The notes under the pieces are model-generated. The model searched no databases, was not told the origin of the DNA, and was given only the letters and a program-made list of their open reading frames with translations. A program made the translations under genes and the position numbers. A stretch of 64,000 nucleotides of DNA from Streptomyces sp. AP-93 (GTDB taxonomy: Bacteria; Actinomycetota; Actinomycetes; Streptomycetales; Streptomycetaceae), in assembly GCF_022808175.1 (NCBI RefSeq), contig NZ_JALGBX010000026.1, positions 1 to 64,000 of the forward strand. Direction: 5' to 3'. Below, one piece after another: positions 44,803 through 53,915 of the stretch; the stretch's first letter is position 1; each line of letters opens with the position of its first letter.

Positions 44803-44817
44803 GGTTCCTCAGTAACC
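44803..44817. promoter_or_regulatory. HxlR-type operator
   Basis: GGTTCCTCAGTAACC fits the symmetric pattern GGTTnCTnAGnAACC. Such repeats are typical HxlR sites in actinomycetes. It lies 39 bp upstream of the RidA ATG. Confidence 0.6.
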
Positions 44818-44855
44818 ACAAGAGAGCGATCTCCCCGCACATGGAGGCACACGAC

Positions 44856-45263
44856 ATGGCGATAACCCTGGTGAATCCCAAGGGACTCCCGGAAACGGAC
44901 GTCTACCGGCAGGTGTCGATCGCGACCGGCTCGAAGCTGGTCTTCGTCGCCGGACAGGTCGCCTGGGGCCCCGACGGCGTCACCATCGGCAAGGACGACC
45001 TCGCCGCTCAGGTCGAGCAGTGCTACGTCAACATCGCCACCGCCCTGGCCGCGGTCGGCGCCTCCTTCGACGACGTGGCGAAGCTGACCGTCTACGTGGT
45101 CGACTGGACCCCCGACAAGATGCCCCTGCTGCTGGAAGGCATCACCCGGGCGGCCGCGGCACTGGGGAGCGCCCCGGTACCGCCGGCCAGCCTGCTGGGC
45201 GTCGCGGCACTGGACGTACCCGAGCACCTGGTCGAGATCGAGGCCACGGCGGTCATCGGCTGA
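44856..45263 (+). CDS. RidA-family protein lacking the catalytic arginine
   Basis: A 135-residue YjgF/YER057c/UK114 domain: VYRQVSIATGSKLVFVAGQV, DDVAKLTVYVVDW and VEIEATAVIG. RidA imine deaminases carry Arg in the P-x-R segment before the last strands; here it reads PPASLLGVAAL, with Ser in place of Arg. This places it in the Rid groups with unknown activity. ATG at 44856 with GGAGG 8 nt upstream; an in-frame ATG at 44841 overlaps that site. Paired with HxlR. Confidence 0.85.
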   Translation: MAITLVNPKGLPETDVYRQVSIATGSKLVFVAGQVAWGPDGVTIGKDDLAAQVEQCYVNIATALAAVGASFDDVAKLTVYVVDWTPDKMPLLLEGITRAAAALGSAPVPPASLLGVAALDVPEHLVEIEATAVIG

Positions 45264-45387
45264 ACCCACCCGGCCCTGGCCCACTCCCCGCCACACCCGC
45301 CAGGTTGGCCCCCGCGAGCCGGGCGGACTGATGAAATGCCTTCAACGCAGTAGGGCGGCCACGGCGGGTGGCGGGCGGAGGAGGCAC

Positions 45388-46623
45388 GTGTCGCAACAGG
45401 GCGGGCTGGAGGCGCGGCTGCGTTCCATGGAGGAGGCCCTGGAGCAGATCGGAACCTCCCCCGACGAGCGGCAGACCTGCCGGGAGCTGGCCGGATTCCT
45501 GTTCCGCATCCTGTCCGACGCCGCGGCGGTGGACCTGATCCGCCCTGGCGCCCGTACCGAACGCGTGGCGGTGGCCGGCGCGACGGCCCTCCTGGACGGC
45601 TCCGCCGTCGAAGGCGCGCCGCTGGTCCGGGCGCTGGACCGCGACCACCCCCTGGAAACGTGGACCGCGGGCGCCGGGGCCGCCCGCACCTACCTCGCCT
45701 CGGTACCGCTCACCGCCCGGGGCGAGCTGTACGGCAGGGTCCTGACCGCCCGCACGCGGGGAGATTACGGGGACCACGAGCTGGCCACCCTGCACTTCGC
45801 GGCGCGCCTGGCCTCCGTCCACCTCGCTCACGCCCGGCGCCTCGCGGCGACCGAGAAGACCGCACTCGATCTGCAGCGCGCCCTGGTCGCGGAGCCCGGC
45901 CGGCCCCACCCCAACCTGGAGATCGCCAGCCGCTACCTGCCCGTCGGGGCCCGCGCCCTGGTCGGCGGCGACTGGTTCGAGACGATCCGCCTGCACTTCG
46001 GCCGCACCCTCCTCGCCGTCGGGGACGTGATGGGGCACGGTCTGGAGGCCGCGGTCGACATGAACGCGTACCGCTCCGTGCTGCGCGAGGTCGCCTCCAC
46101 CGATCTCGCCCCGCACCGGGTGCTGCGCCAGCTGGACTCCCTGTCCGCGTCGGACGACACCCGCAGGCCCGCGACCTGCCTGCTCGTCCGCATCGACCCG
46201 GCCCGGGGCATGGCCCTCTACTCCAGCGCGGGCCACCTGCCGCCCGCCCTCTTCACCCGCGACGGCGCCGGCGAACTCCTGGACGTACCGGTCGGCCCAC
46301 CGCTGGGCACCGGCGCCGGCGGCTACGAGGCCCTCGCCCGGCCGATCACCGCGGACCAGACCCTGCTGCTGTACACGGACGGCCTCGTGGAACGGCGCAG
46401 CGAGGACATCGACGTCTCACTGGCCAGGCTCGCCGCCCTGCGCCTGGGCTCCAGGACGAGCCTCTCGGAGGTGGTGGACACGGTCTGCGCCGGACTGGAC
46501 GCCCAACACGCCGAGGACGACGTGGCCGTACTCGCCGCACGCCTGCGCCACCGGCCGTCCCACCCCGCCGAAGGCGCGGACCACACCCTCACCGCACCGC
46601 ACGACAGCCGCACGCGTCCGTAG
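45388..46623 (+). CDS. SpoIIE-type PP2C phosphatase with N-terminal GAF-like domain
   Basis: A 411-residue regulatory phosphatase. The first 165 residues form a GAF-like sensor. The PP2C_SIG domain has the metal residues in VGGDWFETIRL, VGDVMGHGLEAA, LLLYTDGLVERR and AEDDVAVLAARL. Such proteins act in partner-switching with anti-sigma factors; no kinase is adjacent. GTG at 45388 preceded by GGAGGAGG; an in-frame ATG at 45331 has no such site. Confidence 0.88.
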   Translation: MSQQGGLEARLRSMEEALEQIGTSPDERQTCRELAGFLFRILSDAAAVDLIRPGARTERVAVAGATALLDGSAVEGAPLVRALDRDHPLETWTAGAGAARTYLASVPLTARGELYGRVLTARTRGDYGDHELATLHFAARLASVHLAHARRLAATEKTALDLQRALVAEPGRPHPNLEIASRYLPVGARALVGGDWFETIRLHFGRTLLAVGDVMGHGLEAAVDMNAYRSVLREVASTDLAPHRVLRQLDSLSASDDTRRPATCLLVRIDPARGMALYSSAGHLPPALFTRDGAGELLDVPVGPPLGTGAGGYEALARPITADQTLLLYTDGLVERRSEDIDVSLARLAALRLGSRTSLSEVVDTVCAGLDAQHAEDDVAVLAARLRHRPSHPAEGADHTLTAPHDSRTRP

Positions 46624-46721
46624 AGGGTCGACAACCCCAACAACCCTCTCGTCAACCGTGCTTCCCCGTCGGATCAGGCTTTCCGCGATGCGCCGATGAG
46701 TCGCGTGCAAGGATGTCGGCC

Positions 46722-48275
46722 GTGACCAGTTCGTCCTCCCCGCCTGTGGCAACGGGCACGCCTGACGACCACGGCCTGGGCCCCCGTACCGCTGCCGTGC
46801 TCGTGTTCGGATCGTCGGCCGCGGTCCTGGTGGTGGAGATCGTCGCCCTGCGGCTGCTGGCTCCCTACCTCGGCCTCACCCTCGAGACCAGCACCATGGT
46901 GATCGGCATCGCCCTCACCGCGATCGCCCTCGGCTCCTGGCTGGGTGGGCGCCTCGCCGACCAGGTCAACGCACGCCGGCTCATCGGCCCCTCGCTGGGG
47001 CTGTCCGGAGCGGTCGTCGCACTCACCCCCGCCGTGCTCCGCACGACCGCGGAGTGGGCACCGGCGCTGCTCCTGCTGATCGCGGCACTGACCATCCTCG
47101 TGCCGGGCGCGCTGCTCTCCGCGGTGACGCCCATCGTGACCAAGCTGCGTCTCACCAGCCTCGCCGAAACCGGAACGGTCGTCGGCCGGCTGTCCGGCGT
47201 CGGGACCGTCGGCGCCATCGTCGGCACCCTCCTCACCGGCTTCGTCCTCGTTTCGCGGCTGCCCGTCAGCGGCATCCTGATCGGTCTCGGCACACTGCTG
47301 GTGGCCGGCTCGGCCCTGGTCGAGTGGCGGACGCGCGGGTGGAGCGGTACGCCCGCCCTGGCGCTCGTGGTCGTCGCCGGAGGCCTGGCCACCACGGTCG
47401 CGCCCGGCGGCTGCGACACGGAGACCAGGTACCACTGCGCCCGGGTCGTCGCGGACCCCGACCGGGGCAGCGGCCGCACGCTCGTTCTGGACGGCGTACG
47501 GCACTCCTACGTCGACATCGACGACCCGACCTCGCTCAAGTTCGAGTACGTGCGCGCCATCGCGTCGGTGGTCGATGCCGCCTTCCCGAAGAACAGTCCA
47601 CTGGCCGCCCACCACCTGGGCGGTGGCGGGCTCACCTATCCCCGCTACCTCGCGGCCACGCGACCGGGAACGCGCAGCGGTGTGTCCGAGATCGACAGCG
47701 GGGTCGTGCGCATCGACCGCGACCAACTGGGCCTGCGATCACAAGGCGGTACCAGCGGTACCAGCGGTATCGACGTACGCGTCGAGGACGGCAGGATCGG
47801 ACTGCGGCGACTGGCTGCCGGCAGTCGTGACCTCATCGTCGGCGACGCCTTCGGCGGCGTCAGCGTGCCGTGGCACCTCACCACGGTGGAAGCGATGACC
47901 GACGTACGGCGGGTGCTCAACGAAGACGGCCTGTACGTGGCCAACCTCATCGACCACGGCGGTCTGGCCTTCGCACGTGCCGAAGTGGCCACCCTCGGCA
48001 AGAGCTTCGAACACGTCGCCCTCGTCGGCAAGCCCACCGACATCGGCCTCGAACCGACGGCCGGCCCCAAGGGCGGCAACCTGGTGGTGCTCGCCTCCAA
48101 CCGGCCGGTCGACGCCCCCGCGACCCAGGCAGCACTCGACGCCCGGCAACCCGGCTGGAAGATCACCACCGGCGACGCCCTCACGTCCTGGATCGGCGAT
48201 GCCCAACCACTCACGGACGACCACGCCCCCGTCGACCAGCTCCTCCAGCCGTACGGGTCACGCAGCAGCCGGTGA
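46722..48275 (+). CDS. membrane-fused spermidine-synthase-like protein
   Basis: A 517-residue fusion: six or seven hydrophobic segments (residues about 25-225; VLVVEIVALRLLAPYLGLTL) and a C-terminal Rossmann domain of the spermidine/spermine synthase family (HHLGGGGLTYPRYLAA, SEIDSGVV, LIVGDAFGG). Such fusions are common in actinobacteria and their substrate is not established. A small tandem repeat encodes GGTSGTSG. GTG at 46722 with AAGGA 8 nt upstream; ATG at 46713 is the alternative. No sign of coupling to the PP2C gene 98 bp upstream. Confidence 0.82.
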   Translation: MTSSSSPPVATGTPDDHGLGPRTAAVLVFGSSAAVLVVEIVALRLLAPYLGLTLETSTMVIGIALTAIALGSWLGGRLADQVNARRLIGPSLGLSGAVVALTPAVLRTTAEWAPALLLLIAALTILVPGALLSAVTPIVTKLRLTSLAETGTVVGRLSGVGTVGAIVGTLLTGFVLVSRLPVSGILIGLGTLLVAGSALVEWRTRGWSGTPALALVVVAGGLATTVAPGGCDTETRYHCARVVADPDRGSGRTLVLDGVRHSYVDIDDPTSLKFEYVRAIASVVDAAFPKNSPLAAHHLGGGGLTYPRYLAATRPGTRSGVSEIDSGVVRIDRDQLGLRSQGGTSGTSGIDVRVEDGRIGLRRLAAGSRDLIVGDAFGGVSVPWHLTTVEAMTDVRRVLNEDGLYVANLIDHGGLAFARAEVATLGKSFEHVALVGKPTDIGLEPTAGPKGGNLVVLASNRPVDAPATQAALDARQPGWKITTGDALTSWIGDAQPLTDDHAPVDQLLQPYGSRSSR

Positions 48276-48360
48276 GTCGTCAGATGCTCCACGCCGAACC
48301 CCGCCACGGCCTCGAACGCACGAAAGGCCGCCTTCTCATTTCTGAGATGACGACCTCCGA

Positions 48361-48383
48361 CCTGCACAAAGCAAAGTCGGGAC
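48361..48383. repeat. left copy of 23-bp direct repeat (attL-like)
   Basis: The 23-mer beginning CCTGCACAAAGCAAAGTC and ending GGGAC is repeated exactly at 55328-55350, where it runs into the 3' half of a tRNA-Pro. Its last 7 bases equal the end of that tRNA. The 6.9 kb between the copies has island character. A short hairpin TCTCATTTCTGAGA (48334-48347) lies just outside. Confidence 0.75.
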
Positions 48384-48546
48384 ACGTCCGCCGCGTATCG
48401 CGGCGGCCCGCAGATCCCGGCGGCCCAAGCACGGACGGATGCGCGGGCCCCTACACGAGACGGTGGAGCGGACCAGAGCGCCCCGTACGAGTGATCATCG
48501 GTGTGTTTACGTGGAGGCATGGGCCGTCGTCGCCAAGGATGCGCGC

Positions 48547-48939
48547 ATGCGCCTTACATCTTCCCTGCTGAGCCGTGCCCTCGTGGACGAGAAGGTGGAG
48601 GCTCAGCGGACCCGGATCCGCTACCACGGCCTCCTGGAGGACATGCACCGGACCGAGGCGAACATGCGCGAGTCGGGAGCCTCCGAGGAGGAGATCGCGA
48701 GGGAGCTGGTCGACATGCGCAACCAGGCCAAGGAGATCACCCGGGCCGGGATGACCCCGGAGGAGGTCCGCATCCTGGAGGACCGGAACACGGCCAAGTA
48801 CGGCAACCCTCTCGGGCCCACCGCGGACCAGCTCTACGCCAAGTACGGCTCCTGGGAGAAGGTCACCGACGCGTCGATGCGGACCAGCTACGCCGTCGAC
48901 CGCGAACTCAGCCTCGAGTACCGCCCCTGCCCCGTGTGA
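48547..48939 (+). CDS. hypothetical protein
   Basis: A 130-residue, charged, mostly helical protein (EDMHRTEANMRESGASEEEI; MTPEEVRILEDRNTAKYGNP). No membrane segment. AAGGA 7 nt before the ATG and good codon bias support it. No family recognised. First gene inside the putative island. Confidence 0.6.
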   Translation: MRLTSSLLSRALVDEKVEAQRTRIRYHGLLEDMHRTEANMRESGASEEEIARELVDMRNQAKEITRAGMTPEEVRILEDRNTAKYGNPLGPTADQLYAKYGSWEKVTDASMRTSYAVDRELSLEYRPCPV

Positions 48940-48984
48940 CAACCAGCCAGCCCGAAGGTCGATCATGCGTACGAGACGGCGATC

Positions 48985-49404
48985 TTGTGGGTCGGGGCGG
49001 CCGGTGTCCAGCATGGGCGTCGCCCGCCGCGGGACACGCCCAAACCGGACTACGAGGCCTACGAAGCCAGACTCCGGAAGTTGGAGGAGGAAGGCCGCCT
49101 GGACGAGGTCCTGCGCATGCGGGCCATCCGGTCCCGTCCGGCCGGCCGGGTCGGCGAGTTCGTCCACAGCCTCAACGTCAGCTCCGCCCGCCGCATCATC
49201 GACCAGTCCCTCAGCGGCAGTGATCTCAGCGCCAAGCTGCCCGCCGAGGAGCGCGAGCTGATCGCGGAGCGGGCGGCGCGGGCGGCGTGGGGCTGGGAGG
49301 CATCCGGCGGCGACCCCTGCGGCGTTGGGACGGTGTGGGTGCGAATTGCGGGTCAACCGGCCGACGTCGGTACGGGGTGGCGGGTGCGGGTGGCCCGGAG
49401 GTAG
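48985..49404 (+). CDS. hypothetical protein, start uncertain
   Basis: The middle of this frame (YEARLRKLEEEGRLDEVLRM; SSARRIIDQSLSGSDLSAKL) looks like a real helical protein. The first 20 and last 35 residues do not, and the end overlaps the oppositely transcribed FAD gene by 52 bp. Only a TTG is available at the annotated start. It may be the remains of a longer or frameshifted gene. Confidence 0.4.
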   Translation: MWVGAAGVQHGRRPPRDTPKPDYEAYEARLRKLEEEGRLDEVLRMRAIRSRPAGRVGEFVHSLNVSSARRIIDQSLSGSDLSAKLPAEERELIAERAARAAWGWEASGGDPCGVGTVWVRIAGQPADVGTGWRVRVARR

Positions 49405-50828
49405 GCATTCAGCCGCTGGACGTGGGCTGAGGAGGCATCGCGGACGGCGCCGAGGATCTCGGGGGCGAGCGCAAGCGGATGGTCCAGACGTTCGAAGGCC
49501 TGCTGGGCTTCGTGTCGGGCATGGGAGACGATCGGTTCGGGATCGAGGAAGTACGGAAGGCGCAGGCCGTACTCGGTCGCTGTTTCGACCGCGTCGGCAA
49601 CGAACAACTCGATGGAGGAGTCGACGGTCATCGTTTCGATCGGGGCTCGCACTGGCGCGAACGGAGTGAAGATCCCGGGGACGGGGTTGGAGTCCAGGAC
49701 CATGTCGGCGAGGTGGCGGGCGATGACCGGGGAGCTGTGGAATCCGTCGCGGTAGGTACCCGTGGCGAGAAGGAGTCCGCCCACGGTGGTGAGGCCCAGC
49801 AGCGGGAATCGGTCCAGGGGGACCGGGCGGCTGCCGTAGTGCCATCGCTGGATCGCGGACATTCCCAGGTGGACGTCGAACTGGTCGGTGGCGAACCGCA
49901 GCAGTGATTGGGTGACCCCGATACGGGGACCGCCCGGAGGGTCGAACAGCACGATGTTGGTTGCGCCGATGTACTCCACTCCGTCGCCCAGGGGAACCAG
50001 GTGCATTCCGCACGCGCCCGAGCGGGCAGGGGTGCGGACGACGCGGTCGAAGCCCCCGGGCTGAACCTGGCGCCGGGTCTCCACGGCGAAGCCGGTGCCG
50101 TGCAGCAGCGGGGGCGCTTCATCGGGTGCCAGCCGGTCCAGGAGCTGCTGCGAACCGGTGCCGGCGGCCAGCACGACAGTCCCCGCCGAAATCGCCCGTC
50201 CGTCCAGAAGGCGCAGCCCGCAGGCTCTGCCGTGCGCGCTGACCAGATCGGATGCCTCGCCGTCGAGGAAGGTGACACCGGAGCGGCGTCCGGCGTTCTC
50301 CAGCGCCTCGAGCACGGCGCGGGCGTCGAGTGATCCTTCGCGTTCCAGGTAAAGGGCGCGTACAGGGCGCTCGTGCGGGACGGGGCGCAGGCCGGGAATG
50401 TCGGCGGGTTCCACCTCGTGATGGGGTTCGGCGTACTGCTTGAGCGCCGCGTGGATGGCCTCGAAGTTCCTGACGGCTGTGGGCGTCGCCTGTGCTCCCA
50501 GGACGACGAACGTGCCCGGGGAAAGGGAGAAGGGCGCCGAGGGCGCCCTTTCGTGGTGCAAGCCCTCGAACCACTGCGGCCAGGCATCGAGTGCCTCGCG
50601 CGCGAGGGCGAACTTGGCACGGGAGGCCGGGTGCCGGTCGGTGGCGTCGGTGACTTCGGCGAAGCAGTTGAGCATGGCCCCCGCCGCCGCCGTCGCAGAG
50701 CCCCGCCGCGAAGCCGGACCGACCACGGCCACCCGCGTTCCCGGGGATCGCCGCACCAACTCCAGGGCGATCGACAGTCCCAGCACCCCGTTGCCCACTA
50801 CTGCCACATCCACCGTCATCCGCCGCAC
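49353..50828 (-). CDS. FAD-dependent oxidoreductase, D-amino-acid-oxidase superfamily
   Basis: A 491-residue DAO-fold flavoenzyme: dinucleotide motif VAVVGNGVLGLSIALEL at the N-terminus, GTVVLAAGTGSQQLLDRL in the middle, and LGLTTVGGLLLATGTYRDGF near the C-terminus. It likely oxidises an amine or amino acid. Start: GTG at 50828 sits 6 nt after GGGAG; GTG 50831 and ATG 50819 are alternatives. It stands alone on its strand inside the island. Confidence 0.8.
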   Translation of the reverse strand: MRRMTVDVAVVGNGVLGLSIALELVRRSPGTRVAVVGPASRRGSATAAAGAMLNCFAEVTDATDRHPASRAKFALAREALDAWPQWFEGLHHERAPSAPFSLSPGTFVVLGAQATPTAVRNFEAIHAALKQYAEPHHEVEPADIPGLRPVPHERPVRALYLEREGSLDARAVLEALENAGRRSGVTFLDGEASDLVSAHGRACGLRLLDGRAISAGTVVLAAGTGSQQLLDRLAPDEAPPLLHGTGFAVETRRQVQPGGFDRVVRTPARSGACGMHLVPLGDGVEYIGATNIVLFDPPGGPRIGVTQSLLRFATDQFDVHLGMSAIQRWHYGSRPVPLDRFPLLGLTTVGGLLLATGTYRDGFHSSPVIARHLADMVLDSNPVPGIFTPFAPVRAPIETMTVDSSIELFVADAVETATEYGLRLPYFLDPEPIVSHARHEAQQAFERLDHPLALAPEILGAVRDASSAHVQRLNAYLRATRTRHPVPTSAG

Positions 50829-50988
50829 CACAGACTCCCTTCCCGCCTGACTGTCGCGGCAGCCTTCCCCTCACACGACCGCACAACCCGCTTCAGACAC
50901 CACCCGTACGCAATGGACAGGATCCAGGGCCGGCACGGCGGCACATTGAACCGTTCCGGGTGCGATGGAGAGCCCGGGCCGGGTCGAC

Positions 50989-51071
50989 GGCTGACCTGCG
51001 AATTCCGTAAGGCGACCACGCTGCGACCGAAGATCACCAACAGCATCCAGAAGTTGAGTCAGAACCTGAGT
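50989..51071 (+). repeat. left arm of 82-bp inverted repeat pair
   Basis: About 84% identical, in inverted orientation, to 51968-52049. The core CGCTGCGACCGAAGATCAC is identical. The 414-bp gap 50832-51245 holds this arm and no gene that I can support. Confidence 0.85.
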
Positions 51072-51245
51072 AGCAGCAGGACCTGAGGGTGATGGATCTC
51101 GGCCTCGAAGGCGGCCACGCCCACCAACAGTGCAATGGGCGGCGGGTTTCTGTGCCGCACGGTGTTCTGTACAGGTCCCCGAGCTGATGGAGTCATTATG
51201 GGCATCCGTCCGCCCACCCTCTGCGTCACCCAGGGAGTGTGAGCC

Positions 51246-51944
51246 GTGCCGACGGTTGAGTATGACGGTCCGGAGAAGCAGGAGAACGTCACCGTCCTGA
51301 GCCTGCGCGTACTGCGCTGGACCAGAGAGAAGAAGAGCATCCTCATCGTGGTTGCCCGCGAGGGCATGCGGGTGACCTCCCAGACAGAGGGATCCGTCAC
51401 CAGCGACCCGGTGTGGGAGAGAGGGGGCGGCGACGCCACCGGATACAAGCAGTACAGGCACCGTTTCAACGCGAAGCAGTTGGTCAACCCGCAGAGCGGC
51501 AGCGTCGACTTCGGGTGTAGCGCTACGTTGCATCTGGATCTCCACGGTGACGTCACCAACCTCGGCGGCCCCTACACCAAGCGCATTTCCCGGCCGGTGA
51601 CCTTCGCCGCCGGCGAGCGAACCCAGGCCCTGGTGTTCGATGAGTTCCCGGACTACTACGGCAAAGCCATTGCGGCGACGCTACGAGATCCTGCCTCCGG
51701 CGCTTCAGGCCGCGTCCTCTGCGGGATCCAAGGTCATCTGGAGGGATCCTCGGACGGCGGGGAGGTCAAAAAGGAAGTCGACGCACCGATCGCCAAGCAC
51801 GACCCGCCCAGGCCCGACCCGCTCGGCGGCAGGCACCCACTCCCAGGCATGGTCTCCGGCGGACTTGCTTCGGTCAACCCCGATCCAAAGGTGTACCGGG
51901 CAGCCGCGCTCCAGGCGAACAACGGTAGCCACAACCTACTGTGA
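51246..51944 (+). CDS. hypothetical protein between inverted repeats
   Basis: A 232-residue protein with a beta-rich look (VEYDGPEKQENVTVLSLRVL; SVDFGCSATLHLDLHGDVTN) and a Pro-rich tail (KHDPPRPDPLGGRHPLPGM). No membrane segment. GTG at 51246 with GGGAG 8 nt upstream. Codon bias is weaker than in neighbours, in keeping with acquired DNA. No family recognised. It lies between two 82-bp inverted repeats. Confidence 0.55.
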   Translation: MPTVEYDGPEKQENVTVLSLRVLRWTREKKSILIVVAREGMRVTSQTEGSVTSDPVWERGGGDATGYKQYRHRFNAKQLVNPQSGSVDFGCSATLHLDLHGDVTNLGGPYTKRISRPVTFAAGERTQALVFDEFPDYYGKAIAATLRDPASGASGRVLCGIQGHLEGSSDGGEVKKEVDAPIAKHDPPRPDPLGGRHPLPGMVSGGLASVNPDPKVYRAAALQANNGSHNLL

Positions 51945-51967
51945 ACTGAGCTGCACGCGCTTTCGTG

Positions 51968-52049
51968 ACTCGCTTCTGGCACACATTCCGGATGCTGTTA
52001 GTGATCTTCGGTCGCAGCGAGGTCGCGTTACAGGATTCGCCGGTCAGCC
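51968..52049 (-). repeat. right arm of 82-bp inverted repeat pair
   Basis: Inverted partner of 50989-51071. Ends 88 bp before the EF-hand gene. Both arms can be read as a short peptide containing LRPKITNSI on their own strand, so they may derive from a coding sequence. Confidence 0.85.
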
Positions 52050-52137
52050 ATCGCTGCCCGGCAAGCCAGGGTTGTTGGTCGAGGTCAGTTCCATGGGGCT
52101 CCCCACAAGACAATCCGATGAGGAAGGTGCGGAGCCG

Positions 52138-52701
52138 ATGAACAGCCTGACACGCACGAAACTGCAGCGGCGCTTCGAACTGTTCGACGACGACCGCGAC
52201 GGCCGGGTGAGCAAGGCGGACTACGACCGGCTCGCTGTCCGCCTGGCCGAGGCCTCCGACAGTGAGCCGGACTCCGACCCGGCCCAGCGGTTGCGCCAGG
52301 AGTACGACGAGGGCTGGCTGCGCATGTGCAAGCAGCTGGGACGTGGGACGGACACGAGCATGAACCGGGAGGAGTTCGTCGACGCCTGGCACGGCGTGCA
52401 GGAGGCCTACGGTTTCACCACGTCGATCCTGCCCATCGTGGACACGGTCATCGCGGCCATGGACCGCAACGGCGACGGCGCTCTCGACGTACAGGAGTTC
52501 ACGCGCTGGCTCGCAGCCTACGGAGTCGACCAGGCCTCGGCGCTGGAGGCGTTCGAGCACCTGGACCGAGACCATGACGGACTTATCCGTCGCGATGAAC
52601 TCACCAGCGCCTTCGAGGAGTTCTTCCTGAGCACGGATGCGAGTGCGCCCGGGAACTGGCTCTACGGGCCGCTGGCCAGCGCTTCGGCAGCGGCCGGCTG
52701 A
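52138..52701 (+). CDS. EF-hand calcium-binding protein
   Basis: A 187-residue calerythrin-like protein. Three canonical calcium loops are visible: DDDRDGRVSKAD (17-28), DRNGDGALDVQE and DRDHDGLIRRDE; a fourth, between the first two, is degenerate (GRGTDTSMNREE). No signal peptide, so it probably buffers or senses cytoplasmic calcium. ATG at 52138 with GGAG upstream. In-frame ATG at 52093 is possible. Confidence 0.85.
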   Translation: MNSLTRTKLQRRFELFDDDRDGRVSKADYDRLAVRLAEASDSEPDSDPAQRLRQEYDEGWLRMCKQLGRGTDTSMNREEFVDAWHGVQEAYGFTTSILPIVDTVIAAMDRNGDGALDVQEFTRWLAAYGVDQASALEAFEHLDRDHDGLIRRDELTSAFEEFFLSTDASAPGNWLYGPLASASAAAG

Positions 52702-52733
52702 TCGCAGCCCGGAACGTGTGGGGCGTATGCCGG

Positions 52734-53915
52734 TCACCACTCGACCGGCATACGCTCCATGCCGTAGACCGTCTTCTCCTTGCGGAAGGCCAGCTGATCC
52801 CTGGGCACCGCCAGCCGCAATCCGGGCAGACGGTGGCTGAGTGCGGCCAGCCCTTCTTGAAGGACGACCCGGCTCAGGCTCTGCCCCAGACACTGGTGCG
52901 GACCGTGCCCGAAGGAGAGATGACCGCCAGCGTGGCCGTGAGGGTCGAAGGCGACGGGGGCCTGCCCGCAGGGGTCCTCCGCGCCGGCCCAAAGAGAACA
53001 GACCACCCACTCGCCGTCGCGGATCCGCACCCCCGCGATCTCGACGTCCCGCGTGGCACGGCGGATCAGCCCGAGACGCTTGACGGTGATGTGACGCAGT
53101 AGCTCTTCGGTCACCGCGGCCGCGCAGGCCGGATCCTGCCCCAGGGCCGTGTACCAGTCCCTGTGGTCTTCCAGAAGGGTGAGCGCGCCCAGTGCGAGCA
53201 TGTGGGTGGGGCTCACATGCCCTGCCATCAGCACCAGCTTGGCCACGCCGGCCAGCTCCGCGTCTCCGATCCGTCCGCCGTCCGGCATCCGCAGGCCGGC
53301 GATCCTGTCCAACAGGCCGGACCGCCGGCCGGGCTCCTTCAGGATCCGGCGGGCCAAGTCCAGAACGAAGTCGTCGACGGGGGTGCCCGTGGCGTACAGA
53401 TCGTGGTTGCCGAGGTCCTGGCCGGAGAAGAGGCGCAGGATCTCCCCGGCCGTCGTCTTCGTCCACTCAACACCGAGCACGCCGCATACAGCCTCGGAGC
53501 AGAGCGGGAGCGCGTAGTCAGCGACAAGATCCGCCGGGGCCCCCACCGCGGTCATGGCCTCAAGCCGGCTCTGCGCCATCCGGCCGATGCCTGCGGCCAT
53601 GCGCCGGGTACGCACGACGGAGAACTCCCGGGCCAGCAAGCGACGGTAGCCCAGATGCGCATCGCCATCCTGGTGCGAGAACATGCCCGGCAGGACTTCC
53701 AGCGCGGCCCTGCTCTCGGAGCCGGGGAGCGTGTCTTCAGGCCCGCGACGCGACGAGAAGGTCCCCGAGTCGGCCCGCACGGCCCGCACATCGGAGGATC
53801 GGGTGATCGACCAGGCACCCACACCATTGGGGTACACCTCGAACAGCGGCGAGCCGTCCACAGAGCCTGCCTCGACGCCCCGCCCGGCGTGCGGGCACAC
53901 AGGCGGCAGCGGCAC
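52734..53915 (-). CDS. cytochrome P450
   Basis: A 393-residue soluble bacterial P450: heme-binding loop FGHGPHQCLGQSLSR (Cys near residue 342), ExxR in EELLRH and an I-helix LMAGHVSPTHML. The I-helix departs from the usual AGHET-T: Glu is Val and the oxygen-activating Thr position is Ser, so oxygen chemistry may differ. Start set at GTG 53913-53915, where P450 similarity begins (VPLPPVCPHAG); codons upstream overlap an opposite-strand methyltransferase shard. No ferredoxin gene adjacent. Confidence 0.8.
   Translation of the reverse strand: MPLPPVCPHAGRGVEAGSVDGSPLFEVYPNGVGAWSITRSSDVRAVRADSGTFSSRRGPEDTLPGSESRAALEVLPGMFSHQDGDAHLGYRRLLAREFSVVRTRRMAAGIGRMAQSRLEAMTAVGAPADLVADYALPLCSEAVCGVLGVEWTKTTAGEILRLFSGQDLGNHDLYATGTPVDDFVLDLARRILKEPGRRSGLLDRIAGLRMPDGGRIGDAELAGVAKLVLMAGHVSPTHMLALGALTLLEDHRDWYTALGQDPACAAAVTEELLRHITVKRLGLIRRATRDVEIAGVRIRDGEWVVCSLWAGAEDPCGQAPVAFDPHGHAGGHLSFGHGPHQCLGQSLSRVVLQEGLAALSHRLPGLRLAVPRDQLAFRKEKTVYGMERMPVEW

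Noticed and set aside
50373..51086. 237-codon plus-strand frame ending in the left inverted-repeat arm
   Set aside because: Mostly antisense to the FAD oxidoreductase. Only the end matches the repeat arm, so it is not treated as a gene.
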